DNA of 52,023 bases from contig CAJXNQ010000010.1 of NCBI GenBank assembly GCA_913057215.1, forward strand, positions 1 to 52,023, given 5' to 3'. This document shows positions 1 through 8,475 of this stretch, in pieces (within the stretch, counting starts at the first letter, position 1; the number at the start of each line of letters is the position of its first letter). Below the pieces are notes generated by a model that was not told the DNA's origin, did not search any database, and was given only the letters and a program-made list of their open reading frames with translations. Source of the DNA: an uncultured Gammaproteobacteria bacterium. Its GTDB lineage: Bacteria > Pseudomonadota > Gammaproteobacteria > Pseudomonadales > Litorivicinaceae. The position numbers and the translations under genes were made by a program.

Positions 1-605
1 AACTCGCCATCGACCACTCGGCTTTGCTGGTTCTCGTGCGCGGGCTCGGCCACTAAATGTCGGCGGTTACTGGTGCAGACGACCAAGATATTGCTCCCGA
101 ATGCCTCGAGGGTTCCATCCAGAACCGTTTTTAACCCTGAATACGCGCGTTCTCCGTCTTCGAATGTCAGATCATCGCAATAAATTACAAATCGGTAGGG
201 TGAGTCGCGCAGGTGTTCGACGATTTCTGGGAGTTCTGCGAGGTGTGCTTTCGCGACTTCAATCATCCGAAGCCCTTGGTCGTGATACCGCGCCAGCGCA
301 GCGCGAACCATTGACGACTTGCCGGTGCCGCGTGCGCCCCACAATAAAGTGGCATTGGCGGGTAGTCCTCTTAAGAAAAGCTCTAAATTGGCTTGGAAAG
401 CCTCTGCTTGTCGCTCGACTCCGATCAGATCCTCGAAGTGTTGATCGAGCCTTGGCGTTAAGCCCCGAAGTGCTCCACGCCCGAAGCTTGCATGCGTCCA
501 ATGGGCGCCCAACGTTGTGGCCCAATCAATGGGTGTTGGGCGCTCCGGCAAAAGCGAAAGCGTCCTGTCAGCAAGCTCTAGGAGCGTGTGTCTGAGTGAT
601 GTCAT
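1..605 (-). CDS. DUF815-family P-loop ATPase (3' end beyond window)
   Basis: This minus-strand reading frame starts with ATG at 605 and stays open to the window edge, giving 201 residues of an N-terminal part. It carries a Walker A motif (GARGTGKSS, about residues 86-94), a Walker B-like stretch (FVIYCDDL) and a sensor-like CTSNRRH segment just before the edge. This order fits the DUF815 family of AAA-type ATPases, whose exact cellular role is not settled as far as I know. The C-terminal lid is not visible. It diverges from the glutathione transferase gene across a 74-base gap. The family call is from motif pattern and spacing rather than a search; another AAA family is the main alternative. 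Confidence 0.72.
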   Translation of the reverse strand, partial: MTSLRHTLLELADRTLSLLPERPTPIDWATTLGAHWTHASFGRGALRGLTPRLDQHFEDLIGVERQAEAFQANLELFLRGLPANATLLWGARGTGKSSMVRAALARYHDQGLRMIEVAKAHLAELPEIVEHLRDSPYRFVIYCDDLTFEDGERAYSGLKTVLDGTLEAFGSNILVVCTSNRRHLVAEPAHENQQSRVVDGE

Positions 606-641
606 GGGCGGAGAATTCCTGCTGCGCTTGTATTTTTCAGT

Positions 642-661
642 GTCGCAATCCAGAGTGCGAC
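642..661. repeat. Short perfect inverted repeat upstream of GST gene
   Basis: GTCGCA at 642-647 is exactly complementary to TGCGAC at 656-661, with an eight-base spacer. It lies in the 74-base gap between two divergent genes, ending 18 bases before the GST start codon. It could be an operator or a small 5' leader hairpin. There is no U-run, so it is not an intrinsic terminator. A six-base repeat can arise by chance. Confidence 0.3.
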
Positions 662-679
662 TAACACAGGGAGTATACA

Positions 680-1372
680 ATGATTGATTTGCATTATTGG
701 CCGACGCCAAACGGCCACAAAGTCGGACTCATGTTGGAAGAGTGCGGGCTTGAGTACACGATTTATCCGGTGAATATTGGTCAAGGGGATCAGTTTCGCG
801 AGGAATTCTTAGCCATTGCCCCAAATAATCGGATTCCTGCGATCATTGACCACGCTCCATCCGATCAGAAAGAACCAGTCGCGATCTTTGAGTCTGGGGC
901 GATTTTGTTATATCTCGCCGAAAAAACGGGCCAGTTTTATCCATCGGACCTTCGCGGTCGCTATCGAGTCATGCAATGGTTGATGTGGCAAATGGGGGGA
1001 TTGGGTCCCATGGCTGGACAAAACCATCATTTTAATCAGTATGCGCCTGAACCCATACCCTATGCACAAGAACGCTACACCAAAGAAACAGCGCGTCTCT
1101 ACGGCGTCTTGGACCGCCAGCTTGAAGGGCAGGATTTTATCGATGCCACCTACAGTATTGCTGATATGGCCTGTTATCCATGGGTCGCCAAATATGACTG
1201 GCAAAAGCAGGTGATTGACGACTTCCCAAATGTCAAAGCCTGGCTTGAGCGCATCGGAAATCGACCCGCAACAATCCGAGCCTACGAAGCCGGTGAGGGC
1301 CTGCGTCCAAACCGTCCGCCGACAGCCGAAGAGCGCGAGAATTTGTTTGGCAAGGCGCAAGACCCGCGGTAG
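680..1372 (+). CDS. yfcG: Glutathione S-transferase, YfcG/Nu class
   Basis: The 230-residue product is a cytosolic glutathione transferase-fold protein closest to E. coli YfcG, a disulfide-bond oxidoreductase that uses glutathione rather than a classical conjugating enzyme. The N-terminal thioredoxin-like domain carries TPNGHK at residues 9-14, the family signature with Thr9 and Asn11 in place of a catalytic Tyr or Cys. It is followed by the cis-Pro segment NNRIPAI and the glutathione-binding ESGAILLYLAEKTG. The C-terminal helical domain follows from about residue 90. The start is preceded by GGGAG. The next gene, a secreted MBL-fold protein, follows after 35 bases and may share its transcript. 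The call is strong because the motif block is nearly YfcG-identical from memory. Confidence 0.88.
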   Translation: MIDLHYWPTPNGHKVGLMLEECGLEYTIYPVNIGQGDQFREEFLAIAPNNRIPAIIDHAPSDQKEPVAIFESGAILLYLAEKTGQFYPSDLRGRYRVMQWLMWQMGGLGPMAGQNHHFNQYAPEPIPYAQERYTKETARLYGVLDRQLEGQDFIDATYSIADMACYPWVAKYDWQKQVIDDFPNVKAWLERIGNRPATIRAYEAGEGLRPNRPPTAEERENLFGKAQDPR

Positions 1373-1407
1373 TTTATCGGTATAAAACTCAAAATAAGGA
1401 GAGTCTG

Positions 1408-2385
1408 ATGCGTCCATGGATTGTCGCAACGCTACTGCTATGCAGTACGTCTTTAACTGCCAATGAAAAAACCGCGTTGGAACGTGGAGACTACGGGCCG
1501 CTCGATAAGGCACCAGAGACGGCATTGTATGAACGACCAACCCAAGTCAGTGACCGGGTCTACAGCGCCATTGGCGCCACGCAACCACCGACCTATGAAA
1601 ATGCGGGCCATAACAATAATTTATCTTTTGTGATTGGTGATGATGCGGTCCTTGTCGTCAACGGGGGCTCAAATAACGCGTTGGCGCGCGCACTGCATGA
1701 AGAGATCAAAGCCGTGACAGATAAGCCTGTTGCGTATGTGATCAGTGAGAATGGTCAAGGCCATGCCTTTCTGGGCAACCATTATTGGAAGATGCAGGGC
1801 GCAACCCTCATTGGCCATGCGGATGCGCAAGGCGAGATTGATGAAAAAGGATTTGGTGCACTGACGCGGATGCAGGCCTATGCAAAGGAGTTCGCGCAAG
1901 ATACAGATTTAGCCAATTTCGATGAAACCTTTGAGCGTGAGTATCGTCTCGATTTGGGGAATCTACCGATCATCGCGAAGATCTACGGAGGCGCGCATTC
2001 ACCCGGCGATGCGACCGTTTTAGTGCCCACTGAAAATGTCGCCATTGCTGGTGACATGGCGTTTCATGTTCGGATGCCGCCGATCTTTGATTACACAGAT
2101 ACAGGTGCGTGGATTGAGAGCTTTGATGCCTTTGCTGAGGAAACCGCAGACATGATCATCGTGCCTGGCCACGGCGGTCCAACCGACATCGAGACGGTCA
2201 CCGCCGGGACGCGAGACTATCTCGTGTTTTTGCGTGAGGAGGTTCAGGCCCTTCTCGATGAGGGTGGCTCACTCGATGACGCGTATCAGATCGACCAAAG
2301 CGCCTATCGCCACTGGCACACCTATGATGAACTTGCAGCGCGCAATGCAGGACGCGTTTTTCAGCGCATGGAATTTGAATTCTAG
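1408..2385 (+). CDS. Secreted MBL-fold protein with non-canonical metal site
   Basis: The 325-residue product begins with a signal peptide of about 18 residues (hydrophobic core VATLLLC, cleavage near LTA). The rest has metallo-beta-lactamase fold order, so it should act in the periplasm. The usual HxHxDH metal motif is replaced at residues 115-120 by N-G-Q-G-H-A, and the Asp of the preceding strand turn reads NGG at 85-87. Later ligands look retained: His197 in GGAHSPGD, Asp216 in AGDMAFH and His255 in PGHGG. I recall similar ENGQGHA segments in uncharacterised MBL proteins of marine bacteria, but did not verify this. A strong AAGGAGAG site precedes the start. It meets the SuhB-like gene tail to tail with a four-base overlap. 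Substrate unknown. Confidence 0.75.
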   Translation: MRPWIVATLLLCSTSLTANEKTALERGDYGPLDKAPETALYERPTQVSDRVYSAIGATQPPTYENAGHNNNLSFVIGDDAVLVVNGGSNNALARALHEEIKAVTDKPVAYVISENGQGHAFLGNHYWKMQGATLIGHADAQGEIDEKGFGALTRMQAYAKEFAQDTDLANFDETFEREYRLDLGNLPIIAKIYGGAHSPGDATVLVPTENVAIAGDMAFHVRMPPIFDYTDTGAWIESFDAFAEETADMIIVPGHGGPTDIETVTAGTRDYLVFLREEVQALLDEGGSLDDAYQIDQSAYRHWHTYDELAARNAGRVFQRMEFEF

Positions 2386-3011
2386 GTGGGCATGAATTGT
2401 GTGATCAGCGCTTTGAGCGTCTGGTCACCCGGTTCTCCAAATGCGCGGTCAGCGCGTCCTCCGAGAACCAGCATGGAGTCTGCGAGTTCATCACCACTTT
2501 GACGCACATATTGAAATGTGCCGAGGTCTTCTGCTTGATAGCGTTCAGGCCCGAGAACTACGCAGAGTTCGGAGCGCACCTTGGCGAGCGTTCTTCGGAC
2601 GCGATAACCATTCACAAATACACCTTCGTTGTAGTGACCGTGCATTTCGGTTTGTGTCGCAGGCGAGACTGCAGTGAACGTTAAGGGTCGGCCGAGCTCT
2701 ACCAGCATGGCTCCCAGCGTGAAATCGGAGATCCCCAGCATAAAGTTGGCTTCGCCAGATAAGAACAAGACCCAACACTTGACGCTTTCTTGCACGGTCT
2801 TTGGTTCCCATGCGGTTAAAATCGGTGCGTTATTGTAGGATTGCGCTAACTTTTCGCTGATTGCGTCATAGACGGCACCCAGTTGTTTCTCGAGAAAACG
2901 ACCCCGGTCGTCTGGACTCAGTTCTTTGGCGTGTGCCTCAATTTGCGCGCGCAACAAGCGCTCGCTGAAGCGATGAAGCGTCGGCAGTAACAGGGTATTG
3001 GATGGGTGCAT
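2382..3011 (-). CDS. SuhB-like protein, catalytic residues lost
   Basis: The 209-residue product aligns by eye with SuhB, the inositol monophosphatase-family protein that in E. coli also serves as a Nus-associated rRNA antitermination factor. It starts MHP like SuhB and keeps the segments NGYRVR (134-139), VRQSG and GGRAD. The metal motif DPLDGTTNF reads FLSGEANF at 83-90, losing the two key aspartates, and the upstream EES reads AWE. The later WD reads GD, and the normal C-terminal stretch is shortened (SuhB is about 267 residues). It lies divergent to trmJ, exactly where suhB sits in other Gammaproteobacteria. The start at 3011 is chosen from the SuhB-like N-terminus; a longer frame to 3143 would overlap trmJ. 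It is probably a non-enzymatic SuhB. Confidence 0.72.
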   Translation of the reverse strand: MHPSNTLLLPTLHRFSERLLRAQIEAHAKELSPDDRGRFLEKQLGAVYDAISEKLAQSYNNAPILTAWEPKTVQESVKCWVLFLSGEANFMLGISDFTLGAMLVELGRPLTFTAVSPATQTEMHGHYNEGVFVNGYRVRRTLAKVRSELCVVLGPERYQAEDLGTFQYVRQSGDELADSMLVLGGRADRAFGEPGDQTLKALITQFMPT

Positions 3012-3014
3012 CGA

Positions 3015-3020
3015 TATACT
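3015..3020 (+). promoter_or_regulatory. Possible -10 box for trmJ
   Basis: TATACT matches the sigma-70 -10 consensus at five of six positions and would place a transcript start about 24 bases before the trmJ TTG start codon. I do not see a good -35 box at the right distance, because that region is inside the SuhB-like gene. The gap between the divergent genes is only 38 bases. Confidence 0.28.
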
Positions 3021-3049
3021 CTTGACTCGAAACAATAAAGGATACCAGT

Positions 3050-3907
3050 TTGCAAGAACATCTCGATAGCTTACCGTCAAATTTGATCTCGGTTCTGGCT
3101 TCACCATCTCATCCTGGAAACATTGGCGCGGTTGCACGTTCATTGAAGACCATGGGGTTACATGCGCTTCGCCTGGTGACGCCAGATGATTTTCCGTCCC
3201 CCATTGCCACAGCGCGCGCCTCGGGTGCGCTCGATGTGCTCAACCAAGCGGGTCAATATGAAGATTTCGATGCAGCGATCGCGGACTGTCGACTGGTGGT
3301 GGGGACCTCGGCGCGATTGCGGTCATTGGCGTATCCGCATGTCACACCACGGGAGATTGCGCCTGTGTTGATCGAGGAAGCGCGTCATGGACGCGTTGCC
3401 GTGTGCTATGGCCGGGAAGAGTGCGGTCTTCTCAACGAGCAATTGGCGCAGTGTCACTATCACATCGAGATTCCTGCGAATCCAGACTATGCAAGTCTGA
3501 ATTTGGGGTCCGCTGTGCAGGTCATGTCCTATGAGCTGCGGTTGGCCTTTTTAGCAAGCCAGGGCCGCACAGGCATTGAGAATCGCGAGAGTTGGCCGCC
3601 GACATACGATCTTGAGCGTTTTGGCTGCAGCCAATGGGATGAGGAGCCCGCTACGGCAAAGGAGGTTGATGGGTTAATGGCGCACTTTGAGCGCGCCACC
3701 GCGCACTCTGGATTTTTGGATCCAAAGAACCCAATGCTCGGCATGGCAAGGCTTCGCAGATTGATGAATCGAGCACGTGTTGATCGTGTTGAGATCAATA
3801 TTTTGCGTGGCATCTTAAGCAGTGTTGAAAAGATGGATCCGCCGACCAATCAATCTCCCATGCAAGAAAATTACGCGAAAGACCAGCCGGAGAGCGACGA
3901 TGTTTAG
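3050..3907 (+). CDS. trmJ: tRNA (cytidine/uridine-2'-O)-methyltransferase TrmJ
   Basis: This 285-residue SPOUT-class enzyme 2'-O-methylates position 32 in the tRNA anticodon loop. The N-terminal catalytic domain shows the TrmJ/TrmH order: [17 protein letters not shown] near residues 20-36, YGREECGL near residue 122, and the knot segment [15 protein letters not shown] near 144-158. A C-terminal extension of about 120 residues follows, as in TrmJ. The start is TTG at 3050 with AAAGGA eight bases upstream; no ATG or GTG precedes the conserved core. Its 3' end overlaps the cysE start by eight bases (ATGTTTAG), implying coupled translation. The suhB-trmJ-cysE-isc order supports the assignment. Confidence 0.92.
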   Translation: MQEHLDSLPSNLISVLASPSHPGNIGAVARSLKTMGLHALRLVTPDDFPSPIATARASGALDVLNQAGQYEDFDAAIADCRLVVGTSARLRSLAYPHVTPREIAPVLIEEARHGRVAVCYGREECGLLNEQLAQCHYHIEIPANPDYASLNLGSAVQVMSYELRLAFLASQGRTGIENRESWPPTYDLERFGCSQWDEEPATAKEVDGLMAHFERATAHSGFLDPKNPMLGMARLRRLMNRARVDRVEINILRGILSSVEKMDPPTNQSPMQENYAKDQPESDDV

Positions 3908-4697
3908 GGGCATGCGTGAGGATGTGCGCGCTGTATTTGATCGTGACCCGGCGGCACGGCATTGGTTTGAAGTGGTCACAACCAGTCCTGGGTTGCATGC
4001 CATTTGGATTCATCGGTTCAGTCATCGACTGTGGTGTGCAGGCCTTAAATGGTTGGCGCGTTTTATCGCGCAAACAGCCCGCTTTCTAACAGGCATCGAG
4101 ATTCATCCCGGTGCCAAAATTGGCCGGCGCTTTTTTATCGATCACGGGATGGGTGTAGTGATCGGGGAAACCGCTGAAATTGGCGACGATTGCACGCTCT
4201 ACCACGGCGTGACACTCGGTGGGACCACCTGGAATCCAGGAAAACGTCATCCGACGCTGCGTGATCGAGTGGTGGTTGGCGCCGGCGCGAAGATACTCGG
4301 CCCAATTGAAGTTGGAGCCGGCGCACGTGTCGGCTCTAATGCAGTGGTCACACGTGCGGTCCCTGAGGGTGCGACTGCGATGGGGATTCCCGCACGATTT
4401 GTACAGCAAGGCCAAGCGGATCCAGAATTTGAAGTGGAAAAGCGAAGACGCCAGATGCATGAAAAAGCGGGTTTCGATTTATACGCATTGGGTGATGACA
4501 TGCCGGACCCGATCGCAAAATCGATTCATGCAATCTTGGATCAATTGCATCGAGTTGATGCGAAAATGCATGTGATGGGTGAGCATCTGTGTGAAGTGAA
4601 CCCCAAGTACTGTGATGAAGCTCTCCCGTCACTCGATCAAGAGCAACTGATGGGTGAGAGCGAAGATGCGCAACAGCGACCGACTGATCAGGACTGA
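3900..4697 (+). CDS. cysE: Serine O-acetyltransferase
   Basis: This 265-residue enzyme makes O-acetylserine from serine and acetyl-CoA, the committed step of cysteine synthesis. The N-terminal helical part is short, as in the Gram-positive and isc-linked CysE type. The left-handed beta-helix shows hexapeptide repeats from about residue 65 and the active-site segments [17 protein letters not shown] and [10 protein letters not shown]. The C-terminus carries a longer, Glu-rich tail. The ATG at 3900 overlaps the trmJ stop; an upstream in-frame ATG at 3822 lies well inside trmJ and is less likely. It is followed two bases later by iscS, so cysteine supply and desulfuration are made together. Confidence 0.93.
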   Translation: MFRGMREDVRAVFDRDPAARHWFEVVTTSPGLHAIWIHRFSHRLWCAGLKWLARFIAQTARFLTGIEIHPGAKIGRRFFIDHGMGVVIGETAEIGDDCTLYHGVTLGGTTWNPGKRHPTLRDRVVVGAGAKILGPIEVGAGARVGSNAVVTRAVPEGATAMGIPARFVQQGQADPEFEVEKRRRQMHEKAGFDLYALGDDMPDPIAKSIHAILDQLHRVDAKMHVMGEHLCEVNPKYCDEALPSLDQEQLMGESEDAQQRPTDQD

Positions 4698-4699
4698 CG

Positions 4700-5842
4700 A
4701 TGGCATTTTATTTTGACAACGCATCGACAACACCTGTCGACCCGCGCGTGGTCGAGCGGATGAATGGCTGTTTGTCGGCTGAGGGTACATTTGGCAATCC
4801 CGCGTCAACAACGCACGGGTTCGGCTGGTTTGCATCCGAAGAGGTGGAGTGGGCCCGTGCCACAGTGGCTGAGGTGATTGATGCAGATCCACGCGAGATC
4901 GTGTGGACATCAGGGGCGACAGAAGCTGATAACTTGGCGATTCGCGGCGTTGTTGACGCACTTTGCTCTGAGCGTGGCCGCAATCGAATCGTGACGCTTG
5001 CATCTGAGCATAAGGCGGTACTGGATACCTGTGCGCACCTCACGGGGTGTGAGGTCATCATTCTCAGACCGCGCTCTGATGGACTGATCGACCTGGATGC
5101 GCTCGCTGAGGTCCTCACAGATCAAACGCTGTTGGTGTCTGTGATGTTGGTGAATAACGAAACCGGGGTCGTCCAGCCGATTCAAGAGATTGCTAAGATG
5201 GCGCATCAAGCCGGTGCGCTGATGCATTCTGATCTCGCGCAAGCCGTTGGTAAGTTAGAGGTCTCCATGCGCGCTTTAGACTTGGACTTGGCGTCTTTGT
5301 CCGCTCACAAGACGCACGGCCCAAAGGGTGTCGGGGCATTGTACGTGCGGCGAAGCAGTGACGTCCGCGTGGCTGAGCAACAGCATGGCGGCGGACATGA
5401 ACGTGGCATGCGCTCAGGCACCTTGCCGACGCATCAGCTTGTTGGCATGGCCGAAGCCTACCGGTTGGCGCAACAGGATTTTGCAGCAGAGTATGCGCGT
5501 GTTGATCAGTTGAGAACGCGTGTGGTGGATGCCGTTTTGGGATTGGGAGATATTCAGATCAATGGCCGGAAGACTGTCCCGCATATTTTAAATCTCACTG
5601 TCCAAGGGGTGGATGCAGAGCCATTGATGGCGGCGATGCCTGAGATTGGACTGTCGACTGGAAGTGCGTGTAATTCAGCAACACTCGAGCCGTCACATGT
5701 CCTTCAGTCCATGGGACTGACGCGGGCGGATGGGCTATCCTCCGTGCGCATGAGTTTTGGTCGAACGACCACCCTTGAGGCAGTCGATCATCTGATACAC
5801 TCATTCACCGAAGCTGTGCAGTCATTGAGGAGTCGATCATGA
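4700..5842 (+). CDS. iscS: Cysteine desulfurase IscS
   Basis: This 380-residue PLP enzyme removes sulfur from cysteine for Fe-S clusters and tRNA thiolation. The PLP lysine is K204 in SAHKTHGPKG, the stacking His lies in ASEHKAVLD, and the catalytic loop Cys is C324 in STGSACNSATLEPSHVL, a sequence block typical of IscS rather than SufS. The protein is slightly shorter than E. coli IscS (404). It overlaps iscA by ATGA. The locus is odd in that iscR, iscU, hscB, hscA and fdx, which normally lie around iscS and iscA in this neighbourhood, are absent, so the sulfur acceptor must be encoded elsewhere. Confidence 0.93.
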   Translation: MAFYFDNASTTPVDPRVVERMNGCLSAEGTFGNPASTTHGFGWFASEEVEWARATVAEVIDADPREIVWTSGATEADNLAIRGVVDALCSERGRNRIVTLASEHKAVLDTCAHLTGCEVIILRPRSDGLIDLDALAEVLTDQTLLVSVMLVNNETGVVQPIQEIAKMAHQAGALMHSDLAQAVGKLEVSMRALDLDLASLSAHKTHGPKGVGALYVRRSSDVRVAEQQHGGGHERGMRSGTLPTHQLVGMAEAYRLAQQDFAAEYARVDQLRTRVVDAVLGLGDIQINGRKTVPHILNLTVQGVDAEPLMAAMPEIGLSTGSACNSATLEPSHVLQSMGLTRADGLSSVRMSFGRTTTLEAVDHLIHSFTEAVQSLRSRS

Positions 5843-6180
5843 ATTTGACAGTGACGCCTGAAGCGATCACGCATTTAAAGCAAGCCCTGTCGCGGAATAC
5901 GGATGCGACAGCAGTGCGCCTTGGGGTGAAGACCTCTGGATGTTCGGGCTATGCCTATGTTGTGGACTATGCCCAAGCACCGACCGATCAAGACCTTCAG
6001 GTGGAGTTTGATGGATTGCCCGTGGTTGTGGATCCGATTTCTGAACCGTTACTTGCTGGCACAGTCGTCGATTTGAAGGTTGAGGGTGTGAATCGAACGC
6101 TGCGATTTGAGAACCCAAATGTTGTCAGTGAATGCGGATGTGGAGAGAGTTTTGCTGTTGGGGCCGCAGTCCCCCTATAA
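5839..6180 (+). CDS. iscA: A-type Fe-S carrier protein (IscA/ErpA-like)
   Basis: This 113-residue HesB/IscA-family protein carries Fe-S clusters to target apoproteins. The three conserved cysteines are present: C35 in SGCSGYAY, and C99 and C101 in ECGCGESF near the C-terminus. The length is standard. It starts by ATGA overlap with iscS and is followed by ndk after 41 bases. IscA is favoured over ErpA by position next to iscS, but the sequence alone does not settle it. Two radical-SAM or Fe-S enzymes encoded nearby (RlmN, IspG) would be natural clients. Confidence 0.88.
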   Translation: MNLTVTPEAITHLKQALSRNTDATAVRLGVKTSGCSGYAYVVDYAQAPTDQDLQVEFDGLPVVVDPISEPLLAGTVVDLKVEGVNRTLRFENPNVVSECGCGESFAVGAAVPL

Positions 6181-6181
6181 T
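6152..6181 (+). promoter_or_regulatory. Putative sigma-70 promoter for ndk-rlmN
   Basis: A perfect TATAAT at 6176-6181 overlaps the iscA stop codon, with a weak -35 (TTGCTG at 6152-6157) 18 bases upstream. A transcript starting near 6188 would have a leader of about 34 bases containing the ndk ribosome site. It would let ndk and rlmN be expressed apart from the isc genes. Confidence 0.42.
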
Positions 6182-6221
6182 CCGCGCCGACTAATTTTTT
6201 GATCATTGAAAGGAGAGCCGT

Positions 6222-6650
6222 GTGGCGATCGAACGTACGTTATCAATTATTAAGCCTGATGCTGTGGCAAAAAATGTCATTGGCGAAATCGAAAGCCGCT
6301 TTGAGAAGGCGGGACTTCAGATTGTTGCGATGAAAATGATTCAGTTGGACGATGAAGTCGCAGGTGGTTTCTATGCAGAGCATCGGGAGCGTCCCTTCTT
6401 CCAGGATCTGGTCGGTTTTATGACCTCAGGGCCAGTAGTCGTGCAGGTGCTTGAGGGCGACGACGCGATTGCCAAGAACCGGGAGCTGATGGGTGCGACC
6501 AATCCACAAGAAGCAGCCGCCGGCACCATTCGTGCAGATTTCGCGGAAAGTATTGATGCCAACGCGGTACACGGTTCAGACAGTGCAGCCAGTGCCGAGC
6601 GTGAAATTGCATATTTCTTCGAAGCACACGAGTTGACCACGCGCGCATGA
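6222..6650 (+). CDS. ndk: Nucleoside diphosphate kinase
   Basis: This 142-residue kinase balances nucleoside triphosphate pools by phosphate transfer through a phospho-histidine. The active-site His117 sits in NAVHGSDS, and the N-terminal [11 protein letters not shown] and GATNP segments are standard. The start is GTG at 6222, preceded by AAAGGAGA; the overlapping GTG at 6220 is in another frame. The length matches the bacterial family. The end overlaps the rlmN start by ATGA. The ndk-rlmN order is conserved in Gammaproteobacteria. Confidence 0.96.
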   Translation: MAIERTLSIIKPDAVAKNVIGEIESRFEKAGLQIVAMKMIQLDDEVAGGFYAEHRERPFFQDLVGFMTSGPVVVQVLEGDDAIAKNRELMGATNPQEAAAGTIRADFAESIDANAVHGSDSAASAEREIAYFFEAHELTTRA

Positions 6651-7786
6651 GCGACGCCCCGATCGAGAAAGTCAATCTGCTTGGGTTGACGTTGCCTCAG
6701 TTAGAGGCATTTTTCGAGTCGATCGGGGAGAAGAAATTCCGGGCCGCTCAGGTGATCAAATGGATTCACCAGCAGGGGGTTCTTGAGTTTGAGCAGATGT
6801 CGAATCTCGCAAAGCCCTTGCGCGAGAAATTGGCAACCATTGCTGAAGTTCGCCCGCCCAAGATCCGATTTCAAGGTGACTCGGCAGACGGTACACGCAA
6901 GTGGCTGATGGAAGTCGACGGCGGCTCAAAGATTGAGACGGTCTATATCCCTGAGGGTGATCGCGGCACCTTGTGCGTTTCATCCCAAGTGGGCTGCTCC
7001 CTGGATTGTAGTTTTTGTGCCACGGGTAAACAGGGATTCAACAAAAATCTCACGACCGCCGAAATCATCGGTCAAGTCTTGTTGGCCGCTCAATCATTTG
7101 GTTTACCTGTCAAGGATTCGCAAAAACGCGCAGTCACCAATGTGGTGATGATGGGCATGGGTGAGCCCTTATTGAATTTCGATCCGGTTGTCGATGCCAT
7201 GCAATTGATGATGGAGGATCAGGCCTATGGGTTGTCGAAGCGGCGGGTTACGCTCTCCACATCGGGGGTGGTGCCAGCGCTCGACCGACTCGGCGAGGTC
7301 ACGGATGTGGCCCTCGCGGTTTCCTTGCATGCACCCAATGATGCGCTTCGAAATACCTTGGTGCCAATCAACAAAAAGTATCCGATTGATGTGCTGTTTC
7401 AGAGTATTCGACGCTATCTCGATCGACTGAGTGATCATCGTGCAGTCACCTTTGAGTACACGATGCTTCAGGGCATTAATGATTCTGACCAACTTGCTAA
7501 TGAATTGGCCGAACTTGCCAAGACCATTCGGTGCAAGATCAACTTAATCCCGTTTAACCCCTTTCCCGGCACTGAATACACAGTCAGCTCTCGCAATCGG
7601 ATCTTCGCCTTCCAGCGCATCCTTCAGGAGCACGGAATTGTTGTGACCGTGCGTAAAACCCGCGGTGATGACATTGACGCGGCCTGTGGACAGTTAGCCG
7701 GTGATGTGGACGATCGAACCAAGCGCTCGGCGCGTTATATTCAAATACGAGATCTGACGGACGTGGATGCGCAGGTGGCGCGTTGA
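6647..7786 (+). CDS. rlmN: Dual-specificity RNA adenine-C2 methyltransferase RlmN
   Basis: This 379-residue radical-SAM enzyme methylates C2 of A2503 in 23S rRNA and of A37 in some tRNAs. The [4Fe-4S] motif CxxxCxxC is C117, C121, C124, and a further conserved Cys (C347, in [10 protein letters not shown]) would form the methyl-carrying thiyl or enzyme-RNA adduct. [10 protein letters not shown] and the SAM-binding TLSTSG are also present. The end touches the next gene's start by one base. It needs an Fe-S cluster, fitting the upstream iscS-iscA. Confidence 0.96.
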   Translation: MSDAPIEKVNLLGLTLPQLEAFFESIGEKKFRAAQVIKWIHQQGVLEFEQMSNLAKPLREKLATIAEVRPPKIRFQGDSADGTRKWLMEVDGGSKIETVYIPEGDRGTLCVSSQVGCSLDCSFCATGKQGFNKNLTTAEIIGQVLLAAQSFGLPVKDSQKRAVTNVVMMGMGEPLLNFDPVVDAMQLMMEDQAYGLSKRRVTLSTSGVVPALDRLGEVTDVALAVSLHAPNDALRNTLVPINKKYPIDVLFQSIRRYLDRLSDHRAVTFEYTMLQGINDSDQLANELAELAKTIRCKINLIPFNPFPGTEYTVSSRNRIFAFQRILQEHGIVVTVRKTRGDDIDAACGQLAGDVDDRTKRSARYIQIRDLTDVDAQVAR

Positions 7787-8475
7787 TGCAACGGGTCGTG
7801 CGGCTGATGGCACTTGTTGTTTGTGTTTTGCTCACAGCTTGCACGACATCACAGACAGCTCTATCACCAACTGTTGACGAGCCTGATGCGCGGTTACTGA
7901 ATTTGGCTGATGCCTATCGAATCGATGGACGATATGACCAGGCGCGACGGATTTTGGCATCTTTGCAGGCGGCGCATCCCGAATCAAAAGCAGTTCAATT
8001 GCAGACAGCTGCCTTGCTCGCGGCTCAGGGCGATCTTCAGGCCGCCGAAGCGATGTATGTGAAATTAGTGCCTGGCGATCTGGATGCGTCTCTTTCCTAT
8101 GCGCGTCTTCTGCAGGCAGCCAACCGCCCCGCAGAATGTGTCGCGTCTCTCACTGATGCAGTCAATTCGGTTCTTTACGAGCGGCGAGACGATGCATTGG
8201 TCTTGAGAGCACGATGTTTCATGCAGTTGGTTCAGTTTGAGGCGGCACAGACCGATCTTGAAACAGCGCTTCGTATTCAGCCGCAGCATATCGATGCGCG
8301 TGTTCAGCAGATTCGAGTCATTGCATTCACCGGCCAGTTTGATCTGGCTGAAATCAAGATGTCTGAATTGGCACGTGACCGGCGTTTGAGTCGGCCTGAA
8401 CTGGATCGGCTGCAGACTGAGATTACCGGGATTCGCGGTCGCTTTGAGATTTTAGGGGCTGGTTTTGGTACTTAA
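7786..8475 (+). CDS. pilW: PilW/PilF-type TPR lipoprotein
   Basis: The 229-residue product has a lipoprotein signal peptide with lipobox LLTAC (Cys near residue 20), then repeated helix pairs of tetratricopeptide type (ARRILASLQAAHP, QAAEAMYVKLVP, QTDLETALRIQP). Between rlmN and rodZ this is the position of the type IV pilus biogenesis lipoprotein PilW/PilF, which helps assemble the outer-membrane secretin. FimV, encoded later in the window, also belongs to pilus assembly. The sequence is divergent, so the pilus link comes mainly from position. ATG at 7786 shares a base with the rlmN stop. Confidence 0.7.
   Translation: MQRVVRLMALVVCVLLTACTTSQTALSPTVDEPDARLLNLADAYRIDGRYDQARRILASLQAAHPESKAVQLQTAALLAAQGDLQAAEAMYVKLVPGDLDASLSYARLLQAANRPAECVASLTDAVNSVLYERRDDALVLRARCFMQLVQFEAAQTDLETALRIQPQHIDARVQQIRVIAFTGQFDLAEIKMSELARDRRLSRPELDRLQTEITGIRGRFEILGAGFGT

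Noticed and set aside
101-595. Plus-strand 164-codon open frame at the window start
   Set aside because: It is antisense to the DUF815 ATPase, whose Walker motifs are on the minus strand; the plus translation is Arg-rich with no family pattern.
3012-3143. Longer start (3143) for the SuhB-like gene
   Set aside because: It would run through the trmJ start region; the SuhB-like N-terminus MHP begins at 3011.
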